NCBI GenBank assembly: GCA_963698775.1
Contig: CAVOSE010000063.1
Span: 62,001-126,000, forward strand
Origin: Thiohalocapsa sp963698775
GTDB lineage: Bacteria > Pseudomonadota > Gammaproteobacteria > Chromatiales > Chromatiaceae
Length of the DNA: 64,000 bases
Reading direction: 5' to 3'
The position numbers and the translations under genes are program-made. Shown in pieces: positions 47,716 to 56,467 of this stretch (positions are counted from its first letter, which is position 1; the number at the start of each line of letters is the position of its first letter). The notes beneath the pieces are model-generated. The model saw only the letters and a list, made by a program, of their open reading frames with translations, was not told the origin of the DNA and did not search any database.

Positions 47716-48140
47716 GCCGCGTGCTCCTTGCGCCAACGCACCTTGAGCACGTCGACCCGGCGCAGCAGGGCGTTGTAGAAGACGATGGACGGGATGGCGA
47801 CGACCAACCCAAGTGCCGTCGCCTTCAGCGCCAGCGCCAGGCCGAGCATGATCGTATTGGTATCGATGATGCCGCTCTGGCCCATGTCGAAGAACGCGAT
47901 GAGGATGCCGAGCACGGTGCCGAGCAAGCCGATGTACGGTGCGTTGGCGCCGATGGTGCCGATGGTGGTCAGGTTGCGCGTGAGGTCGACTTCCAGTTCG
48001 TCGAGGCTGTCGAAGCCGCCCAGGTCCAGACGCGCGAAGTACAGGTAGCGCTCGATCACCAGCCACAGCATCAAAAAGCTCATAAAACCGAGCAGTCCGA
48101 GCACGGCGTAGTCGAGATAGTCTTTGAGCAGGTCCATCAT
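47712..48140 (-). CDS. exbB: Short ExbB (MotA/TolQ/ExbB) proton-channel subunit
   Basis: A 142-residue protein with the ExbB core: a first helix LDYAVLGLLGFMSFLMLWLV, a charged cytoplasmic loop, then IGANAPYIGLLGTVLGILIA and ALALKATALGLVVAIPSIVF, the two helices lining the proton path with the conserved Thr and Gly-Leu-Leu-Gly-Thr-Val motif. It lacks the long periplasmic head of E. coli ExbB (244 residues). A TAATG overlap with the PepSY gene shows translational coupling. Upstream open codons in this frame have no helix or start signal and are not part of the gene. Confidence 0.93.
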   Translation of the reverse strand: MMDLLKDYLDYAVLGLLGFMSFLMLWLVIERYLYFARLDLGGFDSLDELEVDLTRNLTTIGTIGANAPYIGLLGTVLGILIAFFDMGQSGIIDTNTIMLGLALALKATALGLVVAIPSIVFYNALLRRVDVLKVRWRKEHAA

Positions 48141-48679
48141 TACTGACGGCGTTCGCCCGCTTCTTCGCCGATCTCCCAGCGTTCCACCGCCATCTCGATG
48201 AGTTCGCCGCTGGCCGCGTCGACTTCGATCTTGTATTCCTTGCCGTTCTCGGTGATCACGTCGATCTCGTAGGTGGCCGCGCCATTGCTCTCGATCTCGA
48301 ACTCGACCTCTTCGACGGTGCCAGGGTAGACGGCCAGCGCGGCCTCGATGGCCTGCGCCTCCGTGAGCTTGGCCTTGGCTGCGAACAGTGGGTCGTCGGC
48401 GGTGTCCACTTCCTGCTCGATCTCGAAGATGCGACCAGTGCGCGCATCGCACATCAGTTCCCACTCGCGCCCCTGGGCGTCGCGGACTTCGATTTCGTAA
48501 GCGGGGATGCTCTCGGCGGAGGGATCGAGGAACTCGGCCTTGACGAAACTGCCCGGCACGATCTCCTGTGCGGCAGTCAGGCAGTCTTCGATCGCCACCG
48601 TGCTTGTGTCCGCATGCGCCGCGGTGCTCGAGAGGAAAGCAATTACGGGAATCAGACAACAGGCAACTGGCTTGGCCAT
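48140..48679 (-). CDS. Periplasmic double-PepSY protein
   Basis: A 179-residue exported protein. AGGAG upstream fixes ATG 48679; the signal peptide is AKPVACCLIPVIAFLSSTAA-HA. Two PepSY repeats follow, aligned by YEIEVRDAQGREWELMCDAR at about 60 and YEIDVITENGKEYKIEVDAA at about 132, each ending in a (T/S)-G-x-(I/L) turn. The protein is strongly acidic (VEEVEFEIES; EIEQEVDTADD). Lanpepsy of Methylobacillus flagellatus is a PepSY protein shown to bind lanthanides, and this gene heads a TonB uptake operon beside PQQ-linked genes, so a metal-buffering role is plausible. Lanthanide binding is inference. Confidence 0.88.
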   Translation of the reverse strand: MAKPVACCLIPVIAFLSSTAAHADTSTVAIEDCLTAAQEIVPGSFVKAEFLDPSAESIPAYEIEVRDAQGREWELMCDARTGRIFEIEQEVDTADDPLFAAKAKLTEAQAIEAALAVYPGTVEEVEFEIESNGAATYEIDVITENGKEYKIEVDAASGELIEMAVERWEIGEEAGERRQ

Positions 48680-48964
48680 GACGGTTTTCTCCTGGTGGCG
48701 AAAGCTGGCGGCTCGCGGCAGCGTGGGTCGCGAAGGCCGAAGGGTACTTGGCGTGCTCGGTTTGTTGGCTCGGTCCATTACAACAGCGGGTGTCGAGCCC
48801 CTGATGCCCATCACGCCGATTTGCGCATCGGATGGCGGAATCGTCGTGTGGTGGTCTAAAACGAAGGCGCGAGGCCGATGAGGCCAGCGACAAGCCGGCG
48901 ACACGTTAACCAGGTTGCGGGATTCATGCAACCGCGGTCGCCGCTGGCCCCAGGGGGTCGTTGC

Positions 48965-49390
48965 TCAGAAGCAGCGCAGCGTGGATTCGGCCTGCACTTC
49001 GCGAAGTCGCGCCAAGGCATTCTTGGCCCAGTTGGAACTCTTGAAAAAGGCATTGCGCCCGCCGCCCGGCATTTGCTGCAACCGCAACAGCGTGTCGACC
49101 TTTTCGTACTCCGCGTAGGGGATGGATTCCGCGATGAAATCCAGGCTGCATGCACATTTGCGCAAGACTTCGGGCGACGCGCCGTTCGACAACATGCAGC
49201 CGATGACGTAGTCGGCGATCACTTCGGTGGGGTAGCCGGCCGCGGCGGCGGGCGAGGGTGGCGTCACCGGGGCACCGGTAACCGGCGGTGCGTTCGGCGG
49301 GGCGTCCGATGGTAGGCCGTCGTCGGCACTGAGTTGGAACGCCGAGAACACGCAGGCGCAGACGGCGATGGTGATGATGAACTGCTTCAT
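48965..49390 (-). CDS. Exported protein with Cys pairs, unknown
   Basis: A 141-residue protein with a signal peptide (KQFIITIAVCACVFSAFQLS-A). The mature part starts with a Pro/Ala-rich stretch (about 24-50) and then a helical domain, YVIGCMLSNGASPEVLRKCA then CSLDFIAESIPYAEYEKVDT, with three Cys close together and a fourth two residues from the end (LRCF), likely two disulfides. It is in the minus-strand run between PepSY and a second exported unknown, 285 bases before PepSY. I know similar-looking small proteins in PQQ-linked clusters but no function. Confidence 0.7.
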   Translation of the reverse strand: MKQFIITIAVCACVFSAFQLSADDGLPSDAPPNAPPVTGAPVTPPSPAAAAGYPTEVIADYVIGCMLSNGASPEVLRKCACSLDFIAESIPYAEYEKVDTLLRLQQMPGGGRNAFFKSSNWAKNALARLREVQAESTLRCF

Positions 49391-49435
49391 CGGAGGTTGT
49401 CCTATTGTGATCTTGCTTTTTGTGGCCGGTGGCGT

Positions 49436-50137
49436 CTATTGGCCGGCAGCGTCCGCGCTGGTATCGGTGTCGGTGACGCCGCTATAGCGCAGTTGTTCTT
49501 CCAGAAAGGCGTCGTTGCCGTCCGTCATTTGCGTCTGGATGCTGATCAGATGTCCCGGTATCTGCTCCGAGTACGCGAATCGGTACTGTTTGCCCGCATA
49601 GCCGGCGGTTTGGGCCAGATTCGGGTCGTCGCGGAACGGCGTCACGCTGATCTCGAGGGCGTCGACCGTGGCCTCGTCCACGGTCAGTCGGGTTTGCTCG
49701 ATCTGAGGCTGCTTGAACGCGTTACGGACGCGATTGCGAAAGTACGCCGTGGGCGTGCCGGTCGCTTGCGCCATATCGCGTATGTCGCGTTCCAGAAACT
49801 GGATGGCGACCGGATTGCCACGATAGCCTTCAGCCGTCGGGAAATCGATCTGATCGGCACCGCTGAGGAACTGGAAGGACAGATTCCGCCGTGAGTCGTC
49901 ACGCACCTTATCGACGGTCATGCGGACCTCGTCGTGTTGATCCGGCTCCCCGCTGGCGCGTCGCGTGAAGCGATAGACCACGGTTTGGCCTTCCGCCAAC
50001 TGCTGTAGGTGGTCTCCCATGAAGATCACCTGTTGCGCCTGATTGATCTCGTCGGCGGTCTCCTGGGCCGGGGAGACTCCGGGGGTCGCTATCGTGGCCA
50101 GGGCCAAGGCCGCCACGAGGGTCTGAAGATAACGCAT
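49436..50137 (-). CDS. Exported beta-rich protein, unknown
   Basis: A 233-residue protein with signal peptide MRYLQTLVAALALATIATPG to SPA-Q. The mature part reads like a lipocalin- or LolA-like beta fold: GQTVVYRFTRRASGEP, VRMTVDKVRDDSRRNLSFQF, IEQTRLTVDEATVDALEISV, AGYAGKQYRFAYSEQIPGHL and ISIQTQMTDGND. No Cys or metal motif. It is 45 bases upstream of the next exported gene, so co-transcribed with it. Role unknown; position suggests a part in metal or alcohol-oxidation functions of the locus. Confidence 0.72.
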   Translation of the reverse strand: MRYLQTLVAALALATIATPGVSPAQETADEINQAQQVIFMGDHLQQLAEGQTVVYRFTRRASGEPDQHDEVRMTVDKVRDDSRRNLSFQFLSGADQIDFPTAEGYRGNPVAIQFLERDIRDMAQATGTPTAYFRNRVRNAFKQPQIEQTRLTVDEATVDALEISVTPFRDDPNLAQTAGYAGKQYRFAYSEQIPGHLISIQTQMTDGNDAFLEEQLRYSGVTDTDTSADAAGQ

Positions 50138-50215
50138 GGGGCTAGAAGCAGGTCGCTATTGGCTGAATCGGTACCGCGGACGATGACTGATCGTGTGGGT
50201 TCAATCCCGCGGTTG

Positions 50216-50530
50216 TCAGGAACTGAAAAAGCGTTTCAATCGGCTGAAGAGACCACCACCCTTGGCGGGGTTCTTGGTGGGCTGTTGGGTCGCGCCGGGT
50301 TCAGTTTTCGGAACGGTTGCCGAGACCGTTTTCGTGCTCCGCGCGGTGTCAGCAAGCTTGGCCGAGGCCGGACTCGATGGCATGCGGCGGACTTGCTCCA
50401 ACTGACGGAAGTGTCGGCGCAAGACCGAGTCGGCGGGAGGCTCGCGGAGCCGGCTCTGCCGACGTCGCGCCGCGGCGGCTTCGTAATGGCGCCTGAGTAC
50501 CGAATCTTCAGGGTAGTTGGGAATGAACAT
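50216..50530 (-). CDS. Small basic protein with DSVLRRH repeats, unknown
   Basis: A 104-residue protein with a good AGGAG eight bases before ATG 50530. The N-terminal half is a duplicated unit, EDSVLRRHYEAAAARRRQ (about 8-25) and ADSVLRRHFRQLEQVRRM (about 33-50). A Ser/Thr/Pro/Lys linker follows, and the end GGGLFSRLKRFFSS is a short amphipathic basic helix that could touch the inner membrane. No signal peptide, so cytoplasmic, unlike its exported neighbours. No known family. Same orientation and spacing as the locus genes around it. Confidence 0.6.
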   Translation of the reverse strand: MFIPNYPEDSVLRRHYEAAAARRRQSRLREPPADSVLRRHFRQLEQVRRMPSSPASAKLADTARSTKTVSATVPKTEPGATQQPTKNPAKGGGLFSRLKRFFSS

Positions 50531-50616
50531 TAGCTTGCTCCTTGATGGTTGAGACCACTGCCAGGCGTTGAGCTGAATGGCGATTAGCCAGCCTCCGGCC
50601 GGCTGTGCGGTACGGT

Positions 50617-51571
50617 TTAGGTGCCTCCCGCCACGAACACGCCAAAGGCCCGCGGTCCGTCCCCGGTCGGGATGCGCTGCAGGACCTGCAGCGAACGGCT
50701 GTCGAGGACCAGCAACTCGTTGCTGAACCAGCTAGCCACGTACACCAACGAACCGTCCGGGCTGACGATGATGCCCTCCGGAAACTCGCCGACTTGCGGC
50801 TGTGCGATCACGGTGAGGCGCTCGGTGTCGATGACCGAGACACTGTTGTCGTGCTGGTTGGTGACGAAGGCGCGCGCGCCGTCTGGCGTGATGGCGACGC
50901 CATAAGGCGTGCTGCCGACGGGCAGGGTCGCGATCGGTGCGAGGCTGACCAGATCGACCACCGTTAGGTCGTTGCTCGCCACATTCGCCACATAGAGTCT
51001 GCCGCCCCGCTGCATCCACGGCGAGACCGAAGGGCCGCTGGCCGGTGGACACGCGGCCGACGATCTCGAGCCGCTCGGTGTCGATCACCGATACGCGGTT
51101 GTCGTCCCGGTCTGAAACAAATACGCGTGTGCCGTCCGGGCTGACCGCGACGCCGGACGGGGCGTCGCCGACCGCGACACGGCCGATTTCCGCGAGGGTA
51201 GTTGTGTCGAGGACAAGTAACCGGTCTTCGAACCAGTCGGCGACGTAGACGCGGCCGCCGTCCGGGCTCAACGCGATCCCGAGCGGCCCCTGACCCGCGT
51301 CGCCCTGTGCGAGGATCGCGTGGGTATTTCCATCAAGCAGGTAGACCTGGTGAGTCTTCGGGTCGGCGACAACAACCCGTTGTCCGTCGCGGGAGACCGC
51401 GACCCCCGCTGGCGCTTCGCCGACCGGCACCGTGGCGGCGATTGACCCATCCGCCAGATCAACCACCGAGACCGAGTGGTCGCCCTGATTAGTGACGTAG
51501 GCGAAGGGTGCCGCCGACAACGTGGCGATCGGTGCCAGCAGCAGACCCAGTAGCCAACTCATCCATCCCAT
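50617..51571 (-). CDS. YVTN-type beta-propeller protein, one surplus base
   Basis: ATG 51571 gives a signal helix (WMSWLLGLLLAPIATLSA) and repeats of about 42 residues such as AYVTNQGDHSVSVVDLADGS, RVYVADWFEDRLLVLDTTTL and RVFVSDRDDNRVSVIDTERL. At about 51012 one surplus base interrupts after GLAVDAAGR; in the next frame the propeller continues RLYVANVASNDLTVVDLVSL, FVTNQHDNSVSVIDTERLTV and LVYVASWFSNELLVLDSRSL to the stop at 50617. Corrected length about 317, seven blades. Such propellers accompany PQQ-dependent alcohol oxidation clusters. Seven bases after the SRPBCC gene, so one operon. Confidence 0.87.
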
Positions 51572-51578
51572 GCTCTGA

Positions 51579-52109
51579 TTACTCGGCAGTCTCGGCGCGC
51601 TCCTTGACGCTGTTAAGGCCCGCTTCGTAGACGCCAGTGACGGCATCGACGGCGGCCTGATCGTTCAACTCCGGGGGCGGATCGTTATTGGGGTACCCGC
51701 GATAAAAGGCCCCCTTCCAACTGATCACGCTGCCGCCGTCGGCAGGCTTGACGCTGATCCAGGAAGAATAATTGGTTACCGGCAGGACCTTCACGTCCAC
51801 ATCCGAGATCCGATAAAAGAGCGACTTACCCTCGGCGTCGTATTTCTCCAGTTGCTCGTGGATCTGGCCGCCGCCGACCAGCGTCAGCGTTCGCGTCGCC
51901 CCTGGTTCGTTGCCGCCTTCGCCCTCAGTCTGCTCGATCGCTGGGTGCCAACCCATGTCCTGAAAGTCCGCGACGATGGCCCAAACCTTATCAGCCGGAG
52001 CCGCGATGTCCTTGGTGACGACCACCTTCTTGCGCGTCGGGCCATGGGCGGAGGCGATACTCGCGAGGGCGAAGCTGAGGACAACGAACAAGGCGATGGC
52101 ATGTTTCAA
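51579..52109 (-). CDS. Exported SRPBCC-family protein
   Basis: A 176-residue protein. The start is TTG 52109, chosen because AGGAG lies eight bases upstream and because it opens directly into a signal peptide, KHAIALFVVLSFALASIASA. The mature domain is a START-like SRPBCC fold: KKVVVTKDIAAPADKVWAIV, GWHPAIEQTEGEG, GGQIHEQLEKYDAEGKSLFY, VTNYSSWISVKPADGGSVIS. These bind small hydrophobic ligands; exported ones are rare and recur in PQQ-linked gene sets. First gene of the minus-strand run, so its promoter is in the 1-kb gap to the divergent binding-protein gene. Confidence 0.85.
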   Translation of the reverse strand: MKHAIALFVVLSFALASIASAHGPTRKKVVVTKDIAAPADKVWAIVADFQDMGWHPAIEQTEGEGGNEPGATRTLTLVGGGQIHEQLEKYDAEGKSLFYRISDVDVKVLPVTNYSSWISVKPADGGSVISWKGAFYRGYPNNDPPPELNDQAAVDAVTGVYEAGLNSVKERAETAE

Positions 52110-52377
52110 CGGCGAGACTCCTGTTCCGCGAGCTATGAAACGGCCGATAGGATCGGTGAAGGACTGATTGGTCACCCGCAATAAGCAAATATCGCGCCGG
52201 CCATCAGGGATGCGGCTCGGCCAAGGTTGTCGAAAATCGCGCTGCCTCAGGTTGGCGGGCGTGCCGTGATTCTCGGCGTGAACGGCGAGGGATGGCGTCC
52301 AAGCCTTGGGCGGCAGCACGAGATCACTAGTGCATCGCTGCGGAAGTTCCGAGACCGTTGGAGTGATCCTTGGCGCT

Positions 52378-52441
52378 GTGGGAGCGACTTGCAGTCGCGA
52401 TCATCCCCGTCGCGGCAGTCGCGATTGCAAATCGCTCCCAC
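52378..52441. repeat. REP-like palindrome, copy C
   Basis: Reads GTGGGAGCGACTTGCAGTCG, then a short loop and GCGATTGCAAATCGCTCCCA C. Almost the same as copy B over its right half. It lies in the gap between the two divergent arms of the locus. Confidence 0.78.
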
Positions 52442-53148
52442 AACCGCGGCTGGTCTGGCATTCTTGCAGCGAAGCACTCGGGGCGGTGGCTTATCAATTG
52501 ATATTTGCTAGGCGGCGAGATCGTTGAATCCGAGCACCCCCGGGCAAAGGGGATTGGGCGTTCCAGTGCCCACCGTTAAGTCGGTGCTGCCAGTGATCAT
52601 GGCGTGACGAAGGCGTCACAGATGTGACACGCAGTGTTGCAACTCAGCGCGCGGGGCCTGATGGCAGGTCTTCGCGGGCAGGGGCGGTTGCGAGGCCTGT
52701 CCTAGGCCGTCGAAGTCTTTCCGCCACTCTATTGTTTTGCTGCCTGGTTTCCGACCACCCGTGGCTGCGTCTCAGCGGCAAGAGATTCTCACGCCAAGGC
52801 GCGGAGGAAAATAGGCGCTCGGACAGATGTTCCAATCTGACAGGTCGTTCGGCGCAAGCAGGCGCGTCGGTCAACTCTTGTCCGCAACCCCCTCTTTCTT
52901 CGTGTTCTTCGCGGCTTCGCGTGAAACATTCGGGCGCGGTCCATCCTGCGCTAAGGGGCTCCAGCCTTGTGGTATGTAAATTGCTTTACGTGGCGAGACT
53001 TGCAGCCGCATAGAGTTGCGTCGACGGGGCGGGGCGCCAAGAGCGCCGAGCCCGGCGAAGAGCTTCGCCCACCGCGTGTTTGGCAATCCAGCCGATGCGT
53101 TGCTTTGCCCCCACCGAATAGAATTGCTATCCATTGAGCGGAAACACG
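52442..53148. other. Intergenic gap between divergent operons
   Basis: About 700 bases with no supported gene; frames here are short and overlap on both strands. It contains the GTGACG/CGTCAC inverted repeat at 52604-52619 and must hold the promoter of the binding-protein operon. Confidence 0.4.
52604..52619. promoter_or_regulatory. GTGACG-AAGG-CGTCAC inverted repeat, possible operator
   Basis: A perfect 6-base dyad around AAGG, followed at once by ATGTGACAC, which repeats the TGTGAC/GTGAC half-site. It lies between the divergent arms, 495 bases from one start and 530 from the other, so a regulatory role is only a guess. Confidence 0.2.
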
Positions 53149-54345
53149 ATGCGACAGCATTTTCGACAGGCGGTGTTGGTGATCCTGGTGCTGGCTCCGA
53201 CGGCGATCGTTCAGGCAGCCGCCTTGCAGGTCGACATGGCGCTGATGACGCGATTGCCGGCGGCGCATCTTCCGCTGACCGCGCTGGAACCGCGGATCGA
53301 CGACGACGGCTCGGCGGGCGCGGGACAGGGGGTGCGGGACAACAACACGACCGGTCAATTCACAGGTCAGCAGTTTGCGGTGCAAACGGCGCGGCTGGAG
53401 TCGGACCAATCGCCAGCAGACGTCTTTCGGGATTTGCACGCGCGCGGTCTGCGTCTGTTTCTGATCAATCTGCCTGCCGCCGAGCTGCTGGCCCTCGCTG
53501 AATTGCCGGAGGCGGCAGACAGCTTGCTGTTCAACATCGGCGCTCGCGACGATCGCCTGCGTACAGAGGTCTGTCGCGAGAATTTGCTGCATACGGCGCC
53601 GAGCCGCGCCATGCAGGCCGATGCGCTGGCGCAGTTTCTGGCCTGGAAACGTTGGACCGAGTGGTTTCTGGTGGTTGGTCGCGGCGCGGGCGATCGCGAC
53701 TTCGCGCTGGCCCTGGAGCGCGCCGCCAAGCGTTTCGGCGCCCGCATCACGGAGCGCAAGGAGTGGACCTTCGATGCCGGCGCCTCGCGCACCGACTCCG
53801 GTCACTTCAACGAGCAGCAAGCGGTCAACGCCTTCACCCAGGTCGGGGACTACGACGTCCTGCTGGTGGCGGACGAGGCCGACGCGTTCGGCGAGTACCT
53901 GAACTACCGCACCTACCGGCCGCGCCCGGTGGCGGGGACGCAGGCGCTGGTGGCGACCCCTTGGAGTGGGGTCTTCGAGCAATGGGGCGCGACCCAGTTT
54001 CAACGACGTTTTCGCGAACAGACCGGCCGCTGGATGACGCCGTTGGACTATGCCGCCTGGCTCGCGGTGCGCAGTGTCGGCGAGGCGGCGACCCGCACCG
54101 GCTCCGCAGACCCGGCGCCGCTCCGCGCTCACCTGCTGAGCCCGGAGTTCAAGCTGGCGGCGTTTAAGGGCGTGCCCGTGACCTACCGAAACTGGAACGG
54201 ACAGCTGCGCCAGCCGTTGCTAATAGTCTCCCAACGCATCCTGGTCTCGGTGTCGCCGCAGCAGGGTTTCTTGCACCAGTTCTCACCATTGGACACCCTC
54301 GGCTTCGATCGCCCGGAGGTGAGCTGTGATGCATCGCCGCGCTGA
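53149..54345 (+). CDS. ABC substrate-binding protein of the PQQ-dependent alcohol dehydrogenase type
   Basis: A 398-residue periplasmic protein; ATG 53149 with signal peptide RQHFRQAVLVILVLAPTAIV-QA (a TTG five codons up is possible). The fold is type I binding-protein-like: FLINLPAAELLALAEL, LLFNIGARDDRLRTEVCREN, NLLHTAPSRAMQADALAQFL, WTEWFLVVGRGAGDRDFALA and DVLLVADEADAFGEYLNYRT. These match the family attached to PQQ-dependent alcohol oxidation ABC systems, the LutA position in lanthanide-transport clusters. First gene of the plus-strand arm; the ABC ATPase and permease follow after a beta-propeller gene. The ligand is not known for this branch. Confidence 0.88.
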   Translation: MRQHFRQAVLVILVLAPTAIVQAAALQVDMALMTRLPAAHLPLTALEPRIDDDGSAGAGQGVRDNNTTGQFTGQQFAVQTARLESDQSPADVFRDLHARGLRLFLINLPAAELLALAELPEAADSLLFNIGARDDRLRTEVCRENLLHTAPSRAMQADALAQFLAWKRWTEWFLVVGRGAGDRDFALALERAAKRFGARITERKEWTFDAGASRTDSGHFNEQQAVNAFTQVGDYDVLLVADEADAFGEYLNYRTYRPRPVAGTQALVATPWSGVFEQWGATQFQRRFREQTGRWMTPLDYAAWLAVRSVGEAATRTGSADPAPLRAHLLSPEFKLAAFKGVPVTYRNWNGQLRQPLLIVSQRILVSVSPQQGFLHQFSPLDTLGFDRPEVSCDASPR

Positions 54346-54410
54346 GCCGCGAGGGTGCCGAGGCGTTAGTTCGCGCGCCGCAGATCTTGAATGGACTGTC
54401 CAGGAATTTC

Positions 54411-54625
54411 CGTTGTCGTTGTCGTAATCGGAATCGGAATCGTCATCGAGCGGGCCTTGATCGGAAGTTCGGTCACGGACGACGGTCCGCACAGCGGACC
54501 TTACGGAACAGCTGCGGCCGGTACGGTCCGCTGTGCGGACCGCCAATTCTCGGAACACAGGTGGCCGAGGTTTATGATCGACGCCGTCGCGCGACACTCG
54601 ACAACGACAACGACAACGACAACGA
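54411..54625. repeat. Nested inverted repeat between the binding-protein and propeller genes
   Basis: Outer arms: CGTTGTCGTTGTCGTAATCG (from 54411) and ACAACGACAACGACAACGAC (from 54601). Inner arms: GGTCCGCACAGCGGACC (54484-54500) and its exact reverse complement GGTCCGCTGTGCGGACC (54525-54541), each nearly self-complementary. The rest of 54346-54710 is non-coding. It could attenuate or process the transcript between the two genes, or be a mobile palindrome. Confidence 0.65.
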
Positions 54626-54710
54626 GCGGAGCTTGCGGCCACTATTCTTGGTGCCGGCTCTGCCGGTGCAGAGGACGATCCACATCCAGAACCCAGAGGA
54701 GCTTGCGACT

Positions 54711-55688
54711 ATGACCCATCGGTGGATGTTGATCCGTGTCCTGTTGCTTGGCGCTGGCCTGATCGGCGCGGCCAATGCCAGCGCCTATACCGTCTACGTA
54801 TCGAGCGAAAAGGACAACGTCATCACCGTGGTCGACGGCGAGTCGTTGGAGGTGCGCGCGCAGGTGCCGGTGGGGCAGCGTCCGCGGGGCATCGCGCTGG
54901 GTGTCGACAACAAGGTGCTGTATGTCTGTACCAGCGACGAGGACCACATCGAGGTGCTCGACCTGGAGACGCTGAAGGTCACCCATAGCCTGCCGTCCGG
55001 CCCCGATCCGGAGTTGTTGGCGCTGGAGCACGACGGGCGCTATCTGTATGTCGCCAATGAAGACGACAACATGGTCACGGTCGTCGACGTGCAAGACCGC
55101 TCGAAGGTGGTCGAGATTCAGGTCGGTGTCGAGCCCGAGGGTATGGGCATCAGCCCCGACGGCAAGTTGTTGGTGAACACCTCCGAGACCACCAACATGG
55201 CCCACTTCATCGATTTGTCGACCAATGAGGTGGTCGCCAACGTGCTGGTGGATCAGCGTCCACGGGTGGCGCAGTTTACGCCCGACGGCAGCCAGGTCTG
55301 GGTGTCGTCCGAGATCGGCGGCACCGTCAGTGTCATCGACGTCGCGAGCAAGCAGATCGTCAAGAAGATCGGCTTCGAGATCCCCGGTATCCGTGCCGAG
55401 TCGATTCAGCCGGTCGGTATTCAGATCTCCGCGGACGGCGACCGCGCCTTCGTCGCCCTCGGCCCGGCGGCACGTGTCGCGGTCATCGATGTGGCGAGCC
55501 TCGCGGTGGAGAAGTACCTGCTGGTGGGGCAGCGGGTCTGGAATCTGGCGTTTTCGCCCGATGGTGAGCGTATGTTCACCACCAACGGCATCAGCAACGA
55601 CATGTCGGTGATCGACCTGAACAAGCTCCGAGTGCGCAAGAGCGTCAAGGTCGGGCGGTTGCCCTGGGGCGTGGTGGTGGCGCCTTGA
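54711..55688 (+). CDS. PQQ-linked YVTN beta-propeller protein
   Basis: A 325-residue exported propeller. AGAGGAG ten bases before ATG 54711 fixes the start; the signal is MLIRVLLLGAGLIGAANASA. Seven blades begin YTVYVSSEKDNVITVVDGES, VLYVCTSDEDHIEVLDLETL, YLYVANEDDNMVTVVDVQDR, and end SNDMSVIDLNKLRVRKSVKV. This matches the propeller family encoded with ABC transporters of PQQ-dependent catabolism (LutB position in lanthanide clusters). Several blades show acidic SxEDDN/SDED loops that could bind a cation. Its stop overlaps the ATPase start by TTGA. Confidence 0.9.
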   Translation: MTHRWMLIRVLLLGAGLIGAANASAYTVYVSSEKDNVITVVDGESLEVRAQVPVGQRPRGIALGVDNKVLYVCTSDEDHIEVLDLETLKVTHSLPSGPDPELLALEHDGRYLYVANEDDNMVTVVDVQDRSKVVEIQVGVEPEGMGISPDGKLLVNTSETTNMAHFIDLSTNEVVANVLVDQRPRVAQFTPDGSQVWVSSEIGGTVSVIDVASKQIVKKIGFEIPGIRAESIQPVGIQISADGDRAFVALGPAARVAVIDVASLAVEKYLLVGQRVWNLAFSPDGERMFTTNGISNDMSVIDLNKLRVRKSVKVGRLPWGVVVAP

Positions 55689-56467
55689 CGCGATCGACCA
55701 ACCCCGCCGCATCACCACCCGGTGACGGCGCCGAACCCGCGGCGCTGGCGCTGGAAGGTGTTTGCTTCGCCTACGGCCAACGCAAGGTCCTCGACGCCGT
55801 GTCGATGCGGGTGGAAGCCGGCGCCTTCTGTGTGCTGCTTGGCATCAACGGCGCCGGCAAGACGACGCTGTTTTCATTGATCACGCGCCTGTTTTTGTGT
55901 CGGCAGGGCCGCATTCGCATCCTTGGGCGCGATCTCGGCAGCGATGGTGCCGGCGCCTTGGCACAGATGGGCGTGGTGTTCCAGCAACCGACCCTGGACC
56001 TGGATCTGACGCCTCGGCAGAACCTGAGTTACTTCTGCGCCCTTCAAGGGCTCGACCCGCAGCGTGCACGGCCGCGCATCGCCCAGTCCCTGCTGCGCAT
56101 CGGCCTCGCGGACCGCGCCAACGAGCCGGTGCGCAAGTTTAGCGGCGGCCAGCGCCGGCGCCTGGAGCTGGCGCGCGCCCTGTTGCACGAGCCGCGCCTG
56201 TTGCTCGCCGACGAGCCCACCGTGGGGCTCGATATCCATAGCCGACAGGGCATTCTGCAGCAGGTACGCGGCGGCTGTCGCGAGCGCGGTGTTGGCGTGC
56301 TCTGGGCGACGCACCTTGTCGATGAGGTGGAGCCGGGAGATCAGGTCGCCGTGCTGCATCAGGGACGCTTGCTGCTGCAGGGCGGGGTCGATGAGCTGCT
56401 GCGCGAGACCGGCACGCGCAACGTCAAGGACGCCTTCAATCACCTGACCCGTGGAGACAAGGCGTGA
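55685..56467 (+). CDS. ABC transporter ATP-binding subunit (PQQ-linked)
   Basis: A 260-residue ATPase: Walker A GINGAGKTTLFS, Q-loop VVFQQPTLDLDLTPRQNLSY, signature KFSGGQRRRLELARALL, Walker B RLLLADEPTVGLD and H-loop WATHLVDEV. The TTG start at 55685 overlaps the propeller stop, so translation is coupled. The sequence around Q-loop (PTLDLDLT) is typical of the family tied to PQQ-dependent alcohol oxidation (LutE position). It pairs with the permease next door, whose GTG start overlaps its stop. Confidence 0.93.
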   Translation: MTRSTNPAASPPGDGAEPAALALEGVCFAYGQRKVLDAVSMRVEAGAFCVLLGINGAGKTTLFSLITRLFLCRQGRIRILGRDLGSDGAGALAQMGVVFQQPTLDLDLTPRQNLSYFCALQGLDPQRARPRIAQSLLRIGLADRANEPVRKFSGGQRRRLELARALLHEPRLLLADEPTVGLDIHSRQGILQQVRGGCRERGVGVLWATHLVDEVEPGDQVAVLHQGRLLLQGGVDELLRETGTRNVKDAFNHLTRGDKA

